Assembly: GCF_015832195.1 (NCBI RefSeq)
Contig: NC_052026.1
Span: forward strand, 11,581,619 to 11,645,618
DNA: 64,000 nt
Direction of reading: 5' to 3'
Source of the DNA: Motacilla alba alba
Taxonomy: Eukaryota; Chordata; Aves; Passeriformes; Motacillidae
A program made the position numbers and the translations under genes. The notes beneath the pieces are model-generated. The model had not been told where the DNA came from. It ran no database searches and worked only from the letters and a program-made list of their open reading frames with translations. This document shows positions 33,506-45,574 of the stretch, piece after piece; position 1 is the first letter of the stretch, and the number at the start of each line of letters is the position of its first letter.

Positions 33506-36500
33506 CTTTACTTGAACAGCTGAGTCTTTTTATTTTTAGTACAGTGGGAAGGGTACTTTGTCTACTATAAGGGGCTGGGGGAGTTTCCAGGAAATCATGC
33601 TTAAGATTTCTTACCTTGGTAAACTCAGCACAGCCTGAAGTTGGCATTTTCAGTTCTTTGTATGGTGGCATTTTGCTTTATGGTGGGACTGGAAGAGCAG
33701 GACAGGACCATTACTCTTCCAAAGATTTACTTCTGGTGACTTCCTTGACAAGAGGGATTATGATATAAAGGTCTGCAAATCCATGGAGAGAGAGCGCCAT
33801 TTTTTGATGGAAAATAAGGTGTCACCATTTACATGTAAAACGAGTGACCTCAACCACAGTTGAGATGTAACAATCATAGCTTTGAGTATTGTGAACAGTA
33901 GGAGAGTATTTTATCCCAATTAGAGAAGGAGAAACAGGAATACAGTTAACTGGAATACATTTTAATTCTTAGCAAGGATGTTTTTACCTAGCATGTTAAC
34001 CAAAGTCTCAGCTTTTCAACCAGCAGTAATCTCTTCAAAGATTACTTCTATTCCAACCAGTAAGAAAAAGATGGGTGGGCAAAGATGACAAAGAAAAGCA
34101 CCTCAAGTTCTTGGGATGCAAAGGCTGCCCTACACACACTCCTGCTGAATCCAGCCATGTTCAGCACCAGGAGCTGTGCTGTCCAATAGCACAGCAGGTT
34201 TGGAGATTTTACAAAAATCTGCAAGTCACACAAGCCCTTTGCACTTACAGCTAAAAATATTATGTATATAAATCTACCTCTCCCTGTAGTTAGAGGAAAG
34301 GCCGCAAATGGGTTTGGTATGTAGCAGTGATTCAACCATGCTCTGAAGAGAAATTAGCTAAACACTAGAGACACTAACTCAATATACACACATCTGCTGG
34401 GTGTGCGGGAAGGGAATACATTAATTTCTAGGCATCATCGTGCCTCAGGGAGCTTTTAAAAGGACCAAACTAAAAGCAGTCTGCAATAAACAGGCATTAC
34501 ATTAAGTGGTAGAGCAGGAACTAAACAGAAGGAGAAGGTTAAAAATACTAAAAAGAAAATGGCTCTCAATCAGGCTTTGAGGGATGGCACCTTTCTGCCT
34601 CAGACTTCCTGAGGTGTAAGTTCGTAAGTCTACAGGCTGCTTTAGGATTGTTGTGAGTCCTGCACAGCAGAAAGGATATTTGGCCCCATGTCACCGTAGA
34701 AAACATCATTATTGAATCAGGACTTCTCTGTCTTGCTTTGACATGGATTTGATGATAAGTCCTTCATGGATACAAAAATAAGACACTTTTAAGTGTGCAG
34801 AAACTCCAGCAATCTTAACACAGGCAAGAATCAGACAAGGAAAAGTCTATTACAAGCGGGAAACACAACTTATTCACAAGAATACAGGCTCATGGGATGC
34901 TGTTATTCATGAGGTTTGATAACTATATACAATATGTACATTTTTTTAATCTAGGCTCTTGTTTCTGAAAACATGAAGGGCAATGCTGGGTCACCTAGAA
35001 AAGTGAACCGTCTTTGTACACCCTGGAACAACAAAGACACAAATACTATAAGTTTAAGGAAGGTGAATTTATAGGGTCTCCACTGGCTACACCAGAGGTT
35101 GATTTCTGAGATTAAGATCTTTCAATCTGAGAAAATTAAAATTATTTGTACTTCCTTTGCTGCATCAGTGTTACTGCCTAAATCAGTGGAAACAGGACAC
35201 ATCCAGGTTTCATGTCAGGTTATACTTCTATAAGATCTGGCACTAAACTGCCAAAATCATATAATCCTGGCTGGTTGCTGTCCATCAGAACTTTGAGGAG
35301 TAGTAACACTTTGATGAAAAGCATCTGAAAATGCCTCTCCTCACAGTCAATAACTGGGCAGCACCAATCTGAGGCACCAAACCATCAGTAACTGCTGCTC
35401 CTGAACTCTTGTGCTCATCTGCATCAGAACAAGTGAGGTGCCAAATCACATTCCACAATATTTCTGTGAGTGTTACATCCTCTTTCTCATCAGCTTGCTC
35501 CATGGGGATGCAGAGGAGGCAAAGTTCTGTGATTCCTGAATGGTTTACAAGGGAACCTCTCCACAGCAGCTGCCTGCTCTGCCCATTCTTCCCTTCTCAA
35601 TACCCCAGAAGGACTAAGAGCCCCAGCAGTCCAGCCAAGGGTTGTGTTGTGTGACAGCTCTATTGACCATTCATGGAAGAGCTGCACAGGCTAAGGGCTG
35701 CTTAGCCACATCTGCCATCTCCCTTGCAATTCCATCTAAAACAAAGAATTCCCTGGGTATCAGAAGTCTGAGAACCACTTGTCAAGACCTTGCTTCTGTG
35801 GTGGTCAGCCCACCAGGGCCCTGTTCCTGGGTAATTCCTCAGGCACCATGCCAGTGCAAATAAATACACCATTCTGCCTGAGTAGGCTCCTCTTGCATAT
35901 GTGTCCAGAGCTACTCAGAGCCTGTGGATGTGAAAAATCAGGGCCTGAAGCTCAGAAAATAAATGTAAAAAATGTCCCTACATATACAAACACACCCACA
36001 CTGGACAGTGCTGTGGACTGTTTGACCACAGCCTTCAGCAAGGAATGCAGCCTGAAATTTCATGCTGAGAATTACACAGCTCTCGTTTTGAGAATGCCAC
36101 AGGAGAAATTCGAAGGAAAGGCTTGGGAGGTTGGTAGCTACAGTCTGTGATTTGCTGGAAGACTGGACTCTGGTCAGTGCCCTTTGGCTTACCTTTTTCT
36201 CTTCTGTTTCGCATCTCCTGAAACAGCCTATCTTTCTCTCCACTTTCTCCCTCCACATTTCCACCTCAAACATAGCTACCACCATAAAAAGTTATATTCC
36301 ACAATTATTAAAGTTAAATTTTAATATTAAAACATAAAAATTACAAAATCTGGTGGGATTCAGGGGCACATGCAGTATTCAGGTAGCTACTTTTTCTGGT
36401 CTGCAGTAAGAGCAAACTTGTCAAAGGTTGCAAGGGATTTTAATGACATTGAATTAATTAATTTTAAATCTTTACTCAATGAAATAACATTTATTAGACT

Positions 36501-37324
36501 GACTAGCAGTAGGGAGACGTTTGTCAGCAGTGCTTAAGTTTGCAGACTCTCTGTTACTATACATAGCCAGAGAGGCAGAAAGTAAACATCTTATAGGATT
36601 AGCAGCTATGTTCATAGCTGAGATGAAATTTGAACATTTCATTAGTATAAGATTAATTCTGACATTTCAAAAAGCCAAAATGCAAACAATAAAATGTGTC
36701 TGATATAAATACAGTATGCAGCACTTACTCAGATAAAGTTCAAGAAGCACAGTAGGTTTAGAGGCATGACAAAGGAAATACAGGAGGGTCATTTAAGGAC
36801 CCAACTTCTGGTAAGCACTTCAGTGAATGCTTAATCCTGTAGGTATCAGCCAGATGGTTTGTACTTATCAAAAGCAGAAAACAATACTAATAATCAGAAA
36901 ACAAGAAAACTTTTCATGGCTAGTTATCGTAAGGATGCTGAGAATTGCATCACCAGCATCAAGAACATAATACCCCAACTGATTAAATTTTATTTATTAT
37001 GCCATCCTCCTAGTTTGGGATGTTCTGTAACAACTACAGCATGATTGGTGAGACTTCAGAGACAGGTGACAATGTTATAATAGAAAATACTTCATTAACT
37101 TGGCTAAGCATTACTTTTAAAGCCCCTTCTTGCTGCAACAGATTGAAAGTAAATATATGCCCCTCCTCTATTCTCACTTCAAGATTATTCTTGGTTTTCA
37201 TGCTATTACGTGCTTTACCATGCTGATAATAAATCAATATTAACTTTTTTCATCTGTTAACTTTTATTACAAGTTCTATTCCAGGAAATAGTCAGTTGAA
37301 AATTTTTCTTTCAAGATTGAAAAT

Positions 37325-37376
37325 CATATGCTAACCATAATGCTAACCATATCATAATCATATTGCTAATCATATG
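37325..37376. repeat. Imperfect CATATGCTAAC-type tandem repeat
   Basis: Begins and ends with the E-box-like palindrome CATATG. Between these are repeated 'gctaaccat', 'gctaaccat' and 'gctaatcat' units separated by AT-rich spacers. About four imperfect units. Confidence 0.6.
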
Positions 37377-37499
37377 TTCAAGCAAGGCTCACCTCTAAAG
37401 CTGCAGCTGCATGTGCATTGCTTTGTTCTATACTGGGCATGGGTAAGAGCAGTCATCTGAAGGAGTGAGCATTCACTAGGTTAAACTTGCCATTAAAGG

Positions 37500-37640
37500 C
37501 CTCCACAAAGGAGCAGTGCACAGCCTTGGCCATCTAATCCATTGCTCAATAATTTCTGCTATTAGAAAAGTTTTTCTGCTGGTCTGGCCTGAATACCTTT
37601 GCAGCTGAAGTGTTGTGTTCACCTTGCTCAAGGAGAATTG
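37500..37640 (-). mobile_element. CR1 LINE 3' fragment, minus strand
   Basis: Read on the minus strand it gives 'cagctgcaaaggtattcagg', then 'ccagaccagcagaaaaactt' and 'ttctaatagcagaaat'. This tracks the CR1 3' block 'gcagcaagggagattcaggt-tagatattaggaaaaacttt-ctaacagt'. 5'-truncated and diverged, without coding capacity. Confidence 0.55.
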
Positions 37641-40600
37641 ATTAATTTCTATTTTTCTGCTGGGTAACTATTTATAACTGCACACACCTATACTCAGATC
37701 TTATCATCATGCCTGTTTCACTCTTACCTCTCCCAGCCTGCCTTTCTTAAGTCAAAAAGCAAAATCTCTTTCTTTTTTTTCTTCACAGGTTGCACTTTCT
37801 AGACTACTGATCATTTTCATTTAGAATCTCCAGAGAGAGAAGCTCTCAGCTTCAGCTCCAGACCTACCATTCCTCAGTAGACAAGAAAACTTTCTGTAGT
37901 TTGTAATCAATGCAAAATCTCCTGTTCATACACGCCCAGTGCAAAGCTTGGCTTTTTAAAAACAGCACAGCCTTGCCCACTGTAGAGCTATCTCTGATCT
38001 AATGAACTGCTCCCTCCTTTCTCTCTTCCTACAGCTGCTCATTCCTGCCTACTGCAGTATCTTAGTTTTATCCTTATGGAATTGAAAAGACCGGTTTATC
38101 AATAACATTTTGATCAGCTTAAATTATTGTTAAAAAGAACTTAGCTTTCTTATTTAAAAACAAACCCCTTTATTTCCCTTTTGTTAAGGACATAATCTGC
38201 CTAAAACTTCACTATGCATCTGACAGTGCACTAGAAGCAAAGCTTCTACAGATTAGAGAGACATGATGAAAGCTTAGAGGCTATAATAGTTCAAAAAGAA
38301 TAATTTCCTTTTCAAAGGTAAACATCAGCCTTGCAGACAAAGATAAGGCCAAGTGCACAATTAGATACGCAAGTCTGTCTTTCTGCTCATATCTCCTGAT
38401 ATCAAAGATTGCAGGAAAATTCAAAGTGTTTTCTTAAAACCTAAAAAAGAAATGAACAGGAAAAAGTGTAGGAGACTAGAAGGAGTCATAGCAGAACTGC
38501 CAGCAGCTTTTAGAAAAGCTGTTTTCCTCAATGCCGGAAGTCTTTGAAACAGGAGATAACCAGCCATGAGCTACAGCAGCCATTCAAAGCAGGAATCATT
38601 TCTAATGTTTACATTTTGTCCATTGGCCTTTCAAGTGAAAGCATGCCAAATTCCATAATGTTATTTAATCACATCCTTAACAGCTCGTCTCTTGTAAGCA
38701 GAAAAGTATATTGTCAATATACACAGTGGGGATAGAAACAGTGTCATTGTCACCTGGGTGGTTTAAGTTCAGGTTTGAACTATTATTAACTCAAAGCTGC
38801 ACTAAACCTAAAAAAACCTTTGAAATAAACACACGCAGGAGCCATTCCTTCTACTTTTGGTATTACCAAATTGAAGGCAAAAGTCTATGCTTTATATAGC
38901 GCAAACTTCTCTTTTAGTAGAAAAGATACTTGAGGGACCAAAGAGAAGCAGCCCTTTGGGCAACAACTACTAGGAGATACCTTTGACAATACTCACCCTC
39001 ATTACTCATTTTATTAAAATGGACTTTGCAGTTTAAGCAGAAGAACAGCCATTGAAGAATTGTATAAAGCACATAAGGACAGTTTCCACCTTTCCTGGCT
39101 ATTTAACAGTTTATAAATAGACAAAGCAAAAAGAAAGCAACTACCCTTCCAAAAGTTGCAAAGGAGAGCACTGGTATAGCAAACACAGAAACACAAGAGT
39201 TCTGACTCGTTAATTACCTATGGGCATTCCTGGTGTTCCAAACCCTGTAGTACAATTTGACATTTTTTGCTTTAACACTCCCACTAATTATTTTTTTCAG
39301 ACAGTGAATTCAGCACCAGACAATGAAAAGCACAGATAAAACAGATTTGACAGTTATGGCATTATGATGCATTTAGATTCTTTTAGCATCTTTTTATGTA
39401 TCAAAATACTTGTACCTCTAACCTACAGCTCTCTCTGACTTGCTTGCTGTCTCCAGGCATTTTTGTGATACCAAGCCTGATCCTTTCCACTGTGACTCAG
39501 GGCACCCCAAGGTGCAAGGGAAAGAGATCTCAACTCTCTATACAGTTACAGGGGCACAGCAGCAAGCTCTGGCCCAGCAGACAGGTCAGTGTCTGACCTT
39601 CTGGTGGAGTCTGTCTGTCTCCATTTACTCTTCTTCCACCCTAATGTGAACAGTTTCACAGCAGACAAAAAACCCCTCCCCTCCACCTAATCTCTTATTA
39701 TTTTCCCTAGTGGAGTCCATCTAGCTTACATCAAAGAAGTGGTCTCATTAAGCCATTGTTTTATAAATCTGCTAATATTTTTCCTATCCATAACACAGAA
39801 GACACTGCTGATAGAAATATGTCAACAGGAAGACAAACAGGCAGCATTTGACATGCTATTAGTCTAAGTCTGGGTGGATAAATAAATCATGGGTCACATA
39901 TTCACAAGGGGGAAAACACTGTTTATTTCCACTGGATTTATTACGCACACATCTCCCATCAAGCACGGTGACAAAACACACCCCACAAAAAAGGATGTCA
40001 CAATGTACCCGAGAAGGGACTGTTGATGCAACCAGGACAAAGCATTCTCTCCTTAGGAAGGGCTTCAGTCTCTTGGGAATATATCACACTGGTCGCACAA
40101 AATGAAGACAGCTGGAAGTGTCCTTCAGCTATATCACTGTATATGGCAGGGTAATTCATCAAGGCTGAATCATTCCTAAACACTGGATGTTTCTCTGGAA
40201 GTTATTTGTTCTATAGGTGCAATAATTATTAAGTATTTCACCCCTTTCTTTAGAATATTGCAAATTCCCACACTATTCTTAGATTAAAAATATATGCTAA
40301 TATATTTTAGTCTGATTCTGAATCAGACCTACCCAAAAGTGTATCCCATCATCTCCCAAATGAGAAAATACAAATTAACTTAATGATGTTGTTAGCCATC
40401 TACGTACATTTCAGCTCACCATGCTCTCCATAATAAATGATACTGATACTGCAAAACTGAACCCAATTTATTTTGGTGACACTTCCTAATTAAGAAGAGC
40501 AGTAAAGAAACCACCTTGGCAATTGTTTCAGATGCAACCTTAGCTATAAAAAAAAGGCAGGATTATAAGGTTAGCATCTCTTCTCTCTTAAAAAGGGTGC

Positions 40601-43600
40601 TTTGCAATCAGGTCACCCAAAATCTAAGGAATAAAACACATACAGATGTGGAGCCTTCAGTTAAAAGAACTTCATAGCTGTAGTCTTTACTGGTGTAATA
40701 GACCATCAAAAGAAAATATTTACATTTGTCTTAGAAGTTTGTCATTACACAGGTGCCTTTAACCTACTGGTGCCATCTACTTTCAGACAGTGGGGAATGA
40801 TTTAAAAAAATCAAGAGCTCTTCTTCATTTTTTCAGAAGCAGTTGCTTCAGAGGAAGTGTCTCAGATAGGTAAAAATTTACCTTGATCTCTAGATAAATG
40901 CTGTGTGGAAGTATTCAGAGACAGAAGGTCATTGTGTTTAAAGGGCAAAGGTGCCCCTGTGCCTAATATACCATGTTCCAAAAGCTACCTATGGCTCAGA
41001 GGTCCAAGTAGCAATAAAACACATTTTCAGTCTGTTTCTTCAGAAAACACAGCCCAGGGCACAAAGATGGTGTGAGAGAAGAGAAGAAAATCCCTATTAA
41101 ATCCATTTTAATTGTGAAAATAAGCTCTCTGGAGGACCTAAGCACAGGGCTGGTAAGAAAGCACAAACCTCTCTTCCTCCACTGCTTTCTTAGGGCGAAC
41201 AAAGACTGAGGAGAAGCCAGGCATCCTTCACAGTCCTGGTGGAAGAACAACTTCCATCCTGGTAATTAGGGAACCAGAAGCACAGCAGAGCAGCACAACA
41301 CAGACCCGCTGGCTCACAGGAGTAAGCTGGGGGGTTCCTAGGCAGCCCTGCAGTGGGGATAATGCAGGGGCTTTGCATCCAGAGCCACAAACCCTGAGCA
41401 CCTTCTGTGCTGAGAGCCTCACCTGTGCTTGAGAAGCTCATCTCACTTGTGTGGCACAGTCCCACACTGAGCTGGATTTTGCTGCGGAGGGTCAGGGCTG
41501 CCTCGCAAGGCAGCTCTGTGTGTGTTGGCTCTTTTCCATCAATGGCAACTTCTGTTCAATCCTTTCCTTATTCAGGCCTGGGTGAGGGAGCACTGTCACC
41601 ACGCCATATTTTGCTGTGACCTCCTCTTGCTTCTACTGCAACCAGTCAAAGTTCATCACCACACTCATCTTTGGGTTCTCATTAATTGATAAATGGTTCA
41701 AAAGCCAGGGCTGCTGATCCCTGAATCCACCCATCACGAGAGAACATCTAATGGAGAACTTTAATGGAACACATCCAGCCCTGGGTTACACCACAGATTG
41801 TCTTCCACAGTTCAAGCCTTACTCACCAGTCTTGCCACATAGCTGCAGTTACATATTGTTTCCCCTACTCTTTGACTGAATAAAAATATTTTTAAAGATC
41901 CCACACCTTCCCCCCCCCCACTCAAAAAAAAAGAGGAAATACAAATCACTAACTTAAATCACAGCCTTTCAGGAAATATTAATGCTCTTCCAGCAGTATT
42001 AATGCTAAAATCATGGTAACTTTAGTTGCATAACTCTTTCACTCAGTGTCTGACCACCAGCTATCTGAGGCTTTCTCAGACGCAGGTGAAATGAGATCTT
42101 GTCAATACAGGAAAAGTATCCCTCGATAGTTTGTTTTAGATATCATTAAACAACTCTCAAACTCAACTGCATCCCTCTAGGGAAAAGTTAAAGTTGATTT
42201 TTTATACATATTACAGGCAAATGCTCACCATTACAAAAAAATGTGTGGGTTTTTCCTAAGAAACTCTAAATAAAATCATACATTAATTATGTTATCAGCA
42301 TCCTTCCCTTACTGCAATTCAATAAAGATAACATAGCAAATTTTAACAAATTCAGCAAACTTCAAGGAAGATTCAAAGAATGGCTGCTTTATTCCTGCAA
42401 AAAAAAACCCAGCACTAAAAGGAATTTTGAATGTATTGCTCTTGAATGAAACAATGTTGAAGAAGGAAATGAATTTGTTTATGAGACACATTGTTGGCTT
42501 TGCTGAGTTTTACTACCACAGTTTTCCTCCAAGAGGAAATACATTATTAAACAAGAAAGAAGAAAGCCCCTATCAATCCCAGTAAAGCAGCCTAGTGCTA
42601 ATGTCAGCAATGACATGGCAGGGTTCTACAAGGGTTTTATTTGGTGGTCTTAATTATAAATCCTCCAGAGCTTCCAAATTCCAATTTACATCCAAATTTC
42701 TTCTAAAAGGTTGGGATTTTGATGTGAGCTTATTACATGTTCTTATCTGATTATTTTCTTTAACTTGAATTCTTTAGGGTTTGGACTGGTCTTTTATTTT
42801 GGGCATTTTACAGAGCCTATAACAACAGGAGTCAAACCCCACCACCATAAAAATAATAATTTATTCAGCACAGAAACCTGACCTTTTCATGTACATTTTT
42901 GGAAGCTGCATTATCAGGTAGATCTGCCAAGAAACAGAACCCAGAAAATAGGTCCTACAAACTGTATACCAGAATCAGAAAATTACATTGTATGATAATG
43001 AACTAGCACAGTTAAGGAAGCATCAGTACTGCTTTAGTGGTTCCTAAAAGTAAAAAAACTGAATTAGTGTGCCATCAGAGCTTGCTGTTATACCACAGAA
43101 ACACAGCACAAAGCTTCCAGCACTTCTCTGTTCCTGGCCTCAGACTCGTTCCAGTAAGACTGTGCCCTGCTGCTGCCTCTGTAGCTCTGACCCATTTTCT
43201 CCTTCTCCCGTAGGGTCTGGAACAAAGTTTTGCTGAGATCAACACAGAAGAGGGAAGAAAGAATGAGGATAAGAGAAAATAGGGAAAAGTATAAGATAAA
43301 TAATATGAGACTCATTGGTGGTCAATGTTAATTATTAATTGATTGAGAAAGAGAATACTGAAGGGCTTTCACTGCATTAAACCCTGTTTGTGCCTCTTTA
43401 CAGACACACAGATCAAGAGCTGCAGGGATGAAGCCCATAGGAAAGGGAATGTTGAAGACAACTGCAGCAATTCTGTACCAAAAAAAAAAAGCAGACAACC
43501 TAGTCACTGACCTATATGTTTTGCTTTCACTTCCCCTCTCTCTGATGAAGTTATTGACCACACCAACTTCATTGGGTTCTATCTTATTTTTTTCTCTTCT

Positions 43601-45099
43601 ATTCTTGCTAAATCAGCATATACTGGCATAATAACTATGTAAACACTATTCCTTCAATGTAGAGTTTTCCTTCCAATTTTGACCTAGGGTCTCCTAGAGC
43701 ACAACTCTGATGAAGAAAAAAAAAATGTAAGAAGAAACTTCCCACTCTCAAACAACTCATCCTCCCATCCTCAAACTCCACCATGATTTCCTTCCCACTT
43801 GTTACGTTATTGAAAGGGCTCCTGTGCTAACTGGAGCTCAGAGTCCAGCAGATACACTCACCTATTCCTTCTTCCAGCCTAAATAAACGAGCTAACTCTT
43901 AGCTGCCAGCACACAGTCCTAACCAAGTACTACCGACCCTTATCTTCTTTTTTCTTTTCTTTCACTCTCTGAGAAAGAAAAACAAGACAAGAAAACAGGA
44001 GAAGCCGTGTTTCTCAGCTTCCTCAGAAAGTTTTGGGTTTGGCTCCACTCACTTGCATCGGACTGCCTCAGCTCAGAGCCCTTCCTTCTGTAGTGTGTAT
44101 GGAAGCTCAAGGCTGATCCTTGCCCAAACTTATACTTAACACCAAATTAATATTCAATTAATCTAAAAGCTTCTTTGAAGAATTAGGAATGAGGGTGTAC
44201 AACTTACTGTTCTGTGATAATTTTGGTCCTTGACCACAAGTAATTATACACTTGGACACCAAGAGATTGCAGCATGAAATCTTCAGAAAGTGAGAGATAT
44301 TTTTCTATGGTTGAGGATACATCTGAATGTTCCATTTTTCCTTCAGAATATAATGTCTCACAAAGAACGTCTCATGGTGATTAATCTTCTGGTATCACTA
44401 CTATTTCAGAACATAAACTTCAGCTGGCCAAAGTAACATCATATTTTTAATTGCATAATCTTATGTTTAGACATTTCTATGGTTATGTTTGCTGAGATGC
44501 AAGAAAAATACTTTGATTAAGAACAGCTTGAAAACTAAATAATCACAGCAAGGAAGGATGACTGCATGCTTACCTGCTGGCTACATCTCAGCTCATTTAT
44601 TTGAAAGGATGTAAGAAAACAACTGATTCTTCCAATCTATGTCTAGCTTCAAAATCAGAATTTTCATTCCCCTTTCTTTTGCATCAAAATTCCTCCCTGC
44701 AGAGGACAAGACACAACCAGACAAGTTTCTTACTAGCTTCAGCAGATCTGCATGGAATTAGAAGGTCACAAATGTTTTGGTTCCTGGAAGGGGCAGAGAC
44801 AGAAGATGTCTGGTGTGCAAGAGGGTGGCTGTCAGAGGAATGTCAGGCAGACATTCTAATGTGCATGTTCTAATATCACTTCTTCTATTCATTCGTGCCA
44901 CAGCAAAATCTTAACTAAAAAATGATCTCAACATTTCCTAAACTTCGATTGCTTGGCTTTGCATACTGACATCCGGAACTGACCTTTAGCACAGCTATTC
45001 ACAGGTCTCAAGTGTATGCTTTACATCAGCATATTTGCTGCACCATTAAGGAAGTTTGATCGTCCTCATTTTCGAAGCTGGTGTCTTTAATTTCTTTGG

Positions 45100-45570
45100 G
45101 GAACCACTGAGCTGCAGCCTTTTCGGGGGTCTGCGGTGTTCGACCGGGAGCAGAGCCCAGCCCCGGCTCCCCTAAGGGAGCAGCCGCCGCTCGGAGCGGA
45201 GCGCTGTGCTCCCCGCCGGGCTGCAGGGAAGCGCATCCAGCAGATGGAGCTTCAGGGCAGCCCAAGAGGCCGCTCTCCCTCCGCCTTTCCTGCCGCGGAC
45301 CCGCGGAGCGCCGCTCTCCCCCGCATCCCCGCAGGAGCCGGGCGAGGCTTCCTGCCGCCAGCGCCCAGCGCTCGGAGCCGAGCGCGATTTTCCCTTTCAG
45401 CAGCCCAGCAAAGCCGCTCTGGACAAACCCGAGCCCTCCCCGGGGCACTGTCGCTCCTGCTCCGCGGGACACCGGGAGCACGGCCGGCTCCAGCGGCCCC
45501 GGCGGGGCCGAGCTGCCTCTGCCGGCTCCGGGAGCCGAGAGAGCGCCCGTCCCGTTTAATACACGCACAC
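45100..45570. promoter_or_regulatory. Orphan CpG island
   Basis: A sharply bounded block of very high GC and CpG density in AT-rich intergenic DNA, about 8.3 kb upstream of the SLC6A2 start codon and 13 kb past LPCAT2. Both strands have open frames of over 100 codons here (minus 45026-45574, plus 45136-45621). These are alanine/arginine/proline/glycine-rich and look like composition artefacts. No known protein family is recognisable. It could be the promoter of an unannotated lncRNA, an alternative distal SLC6A2 promoter, or a poised developmental element. Confidence 0.75.
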
Positions 45571-45574
45571 CCAA

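Larger units (their letters stand above)
33506..45050. other. LPCAT2-SLC6A2 intergenic region, proximal part
   Basis: 11.5 kb of AT-rich DNA with no recognisable exon, RNA gene or intact transposon on either strand. It contains an old minus-strand CR1 fragment (about 37530-37640), a short CATATG-bounded AT-rich repeat (37325-37376), a C9 and A9 run near 41911-41935, and complex AT-rich stretches (for example 36.42-36.72 and 42.59-42.68 kb) that could be regulatory. The short open frames here show no family motifs. Confidence 0.6.
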
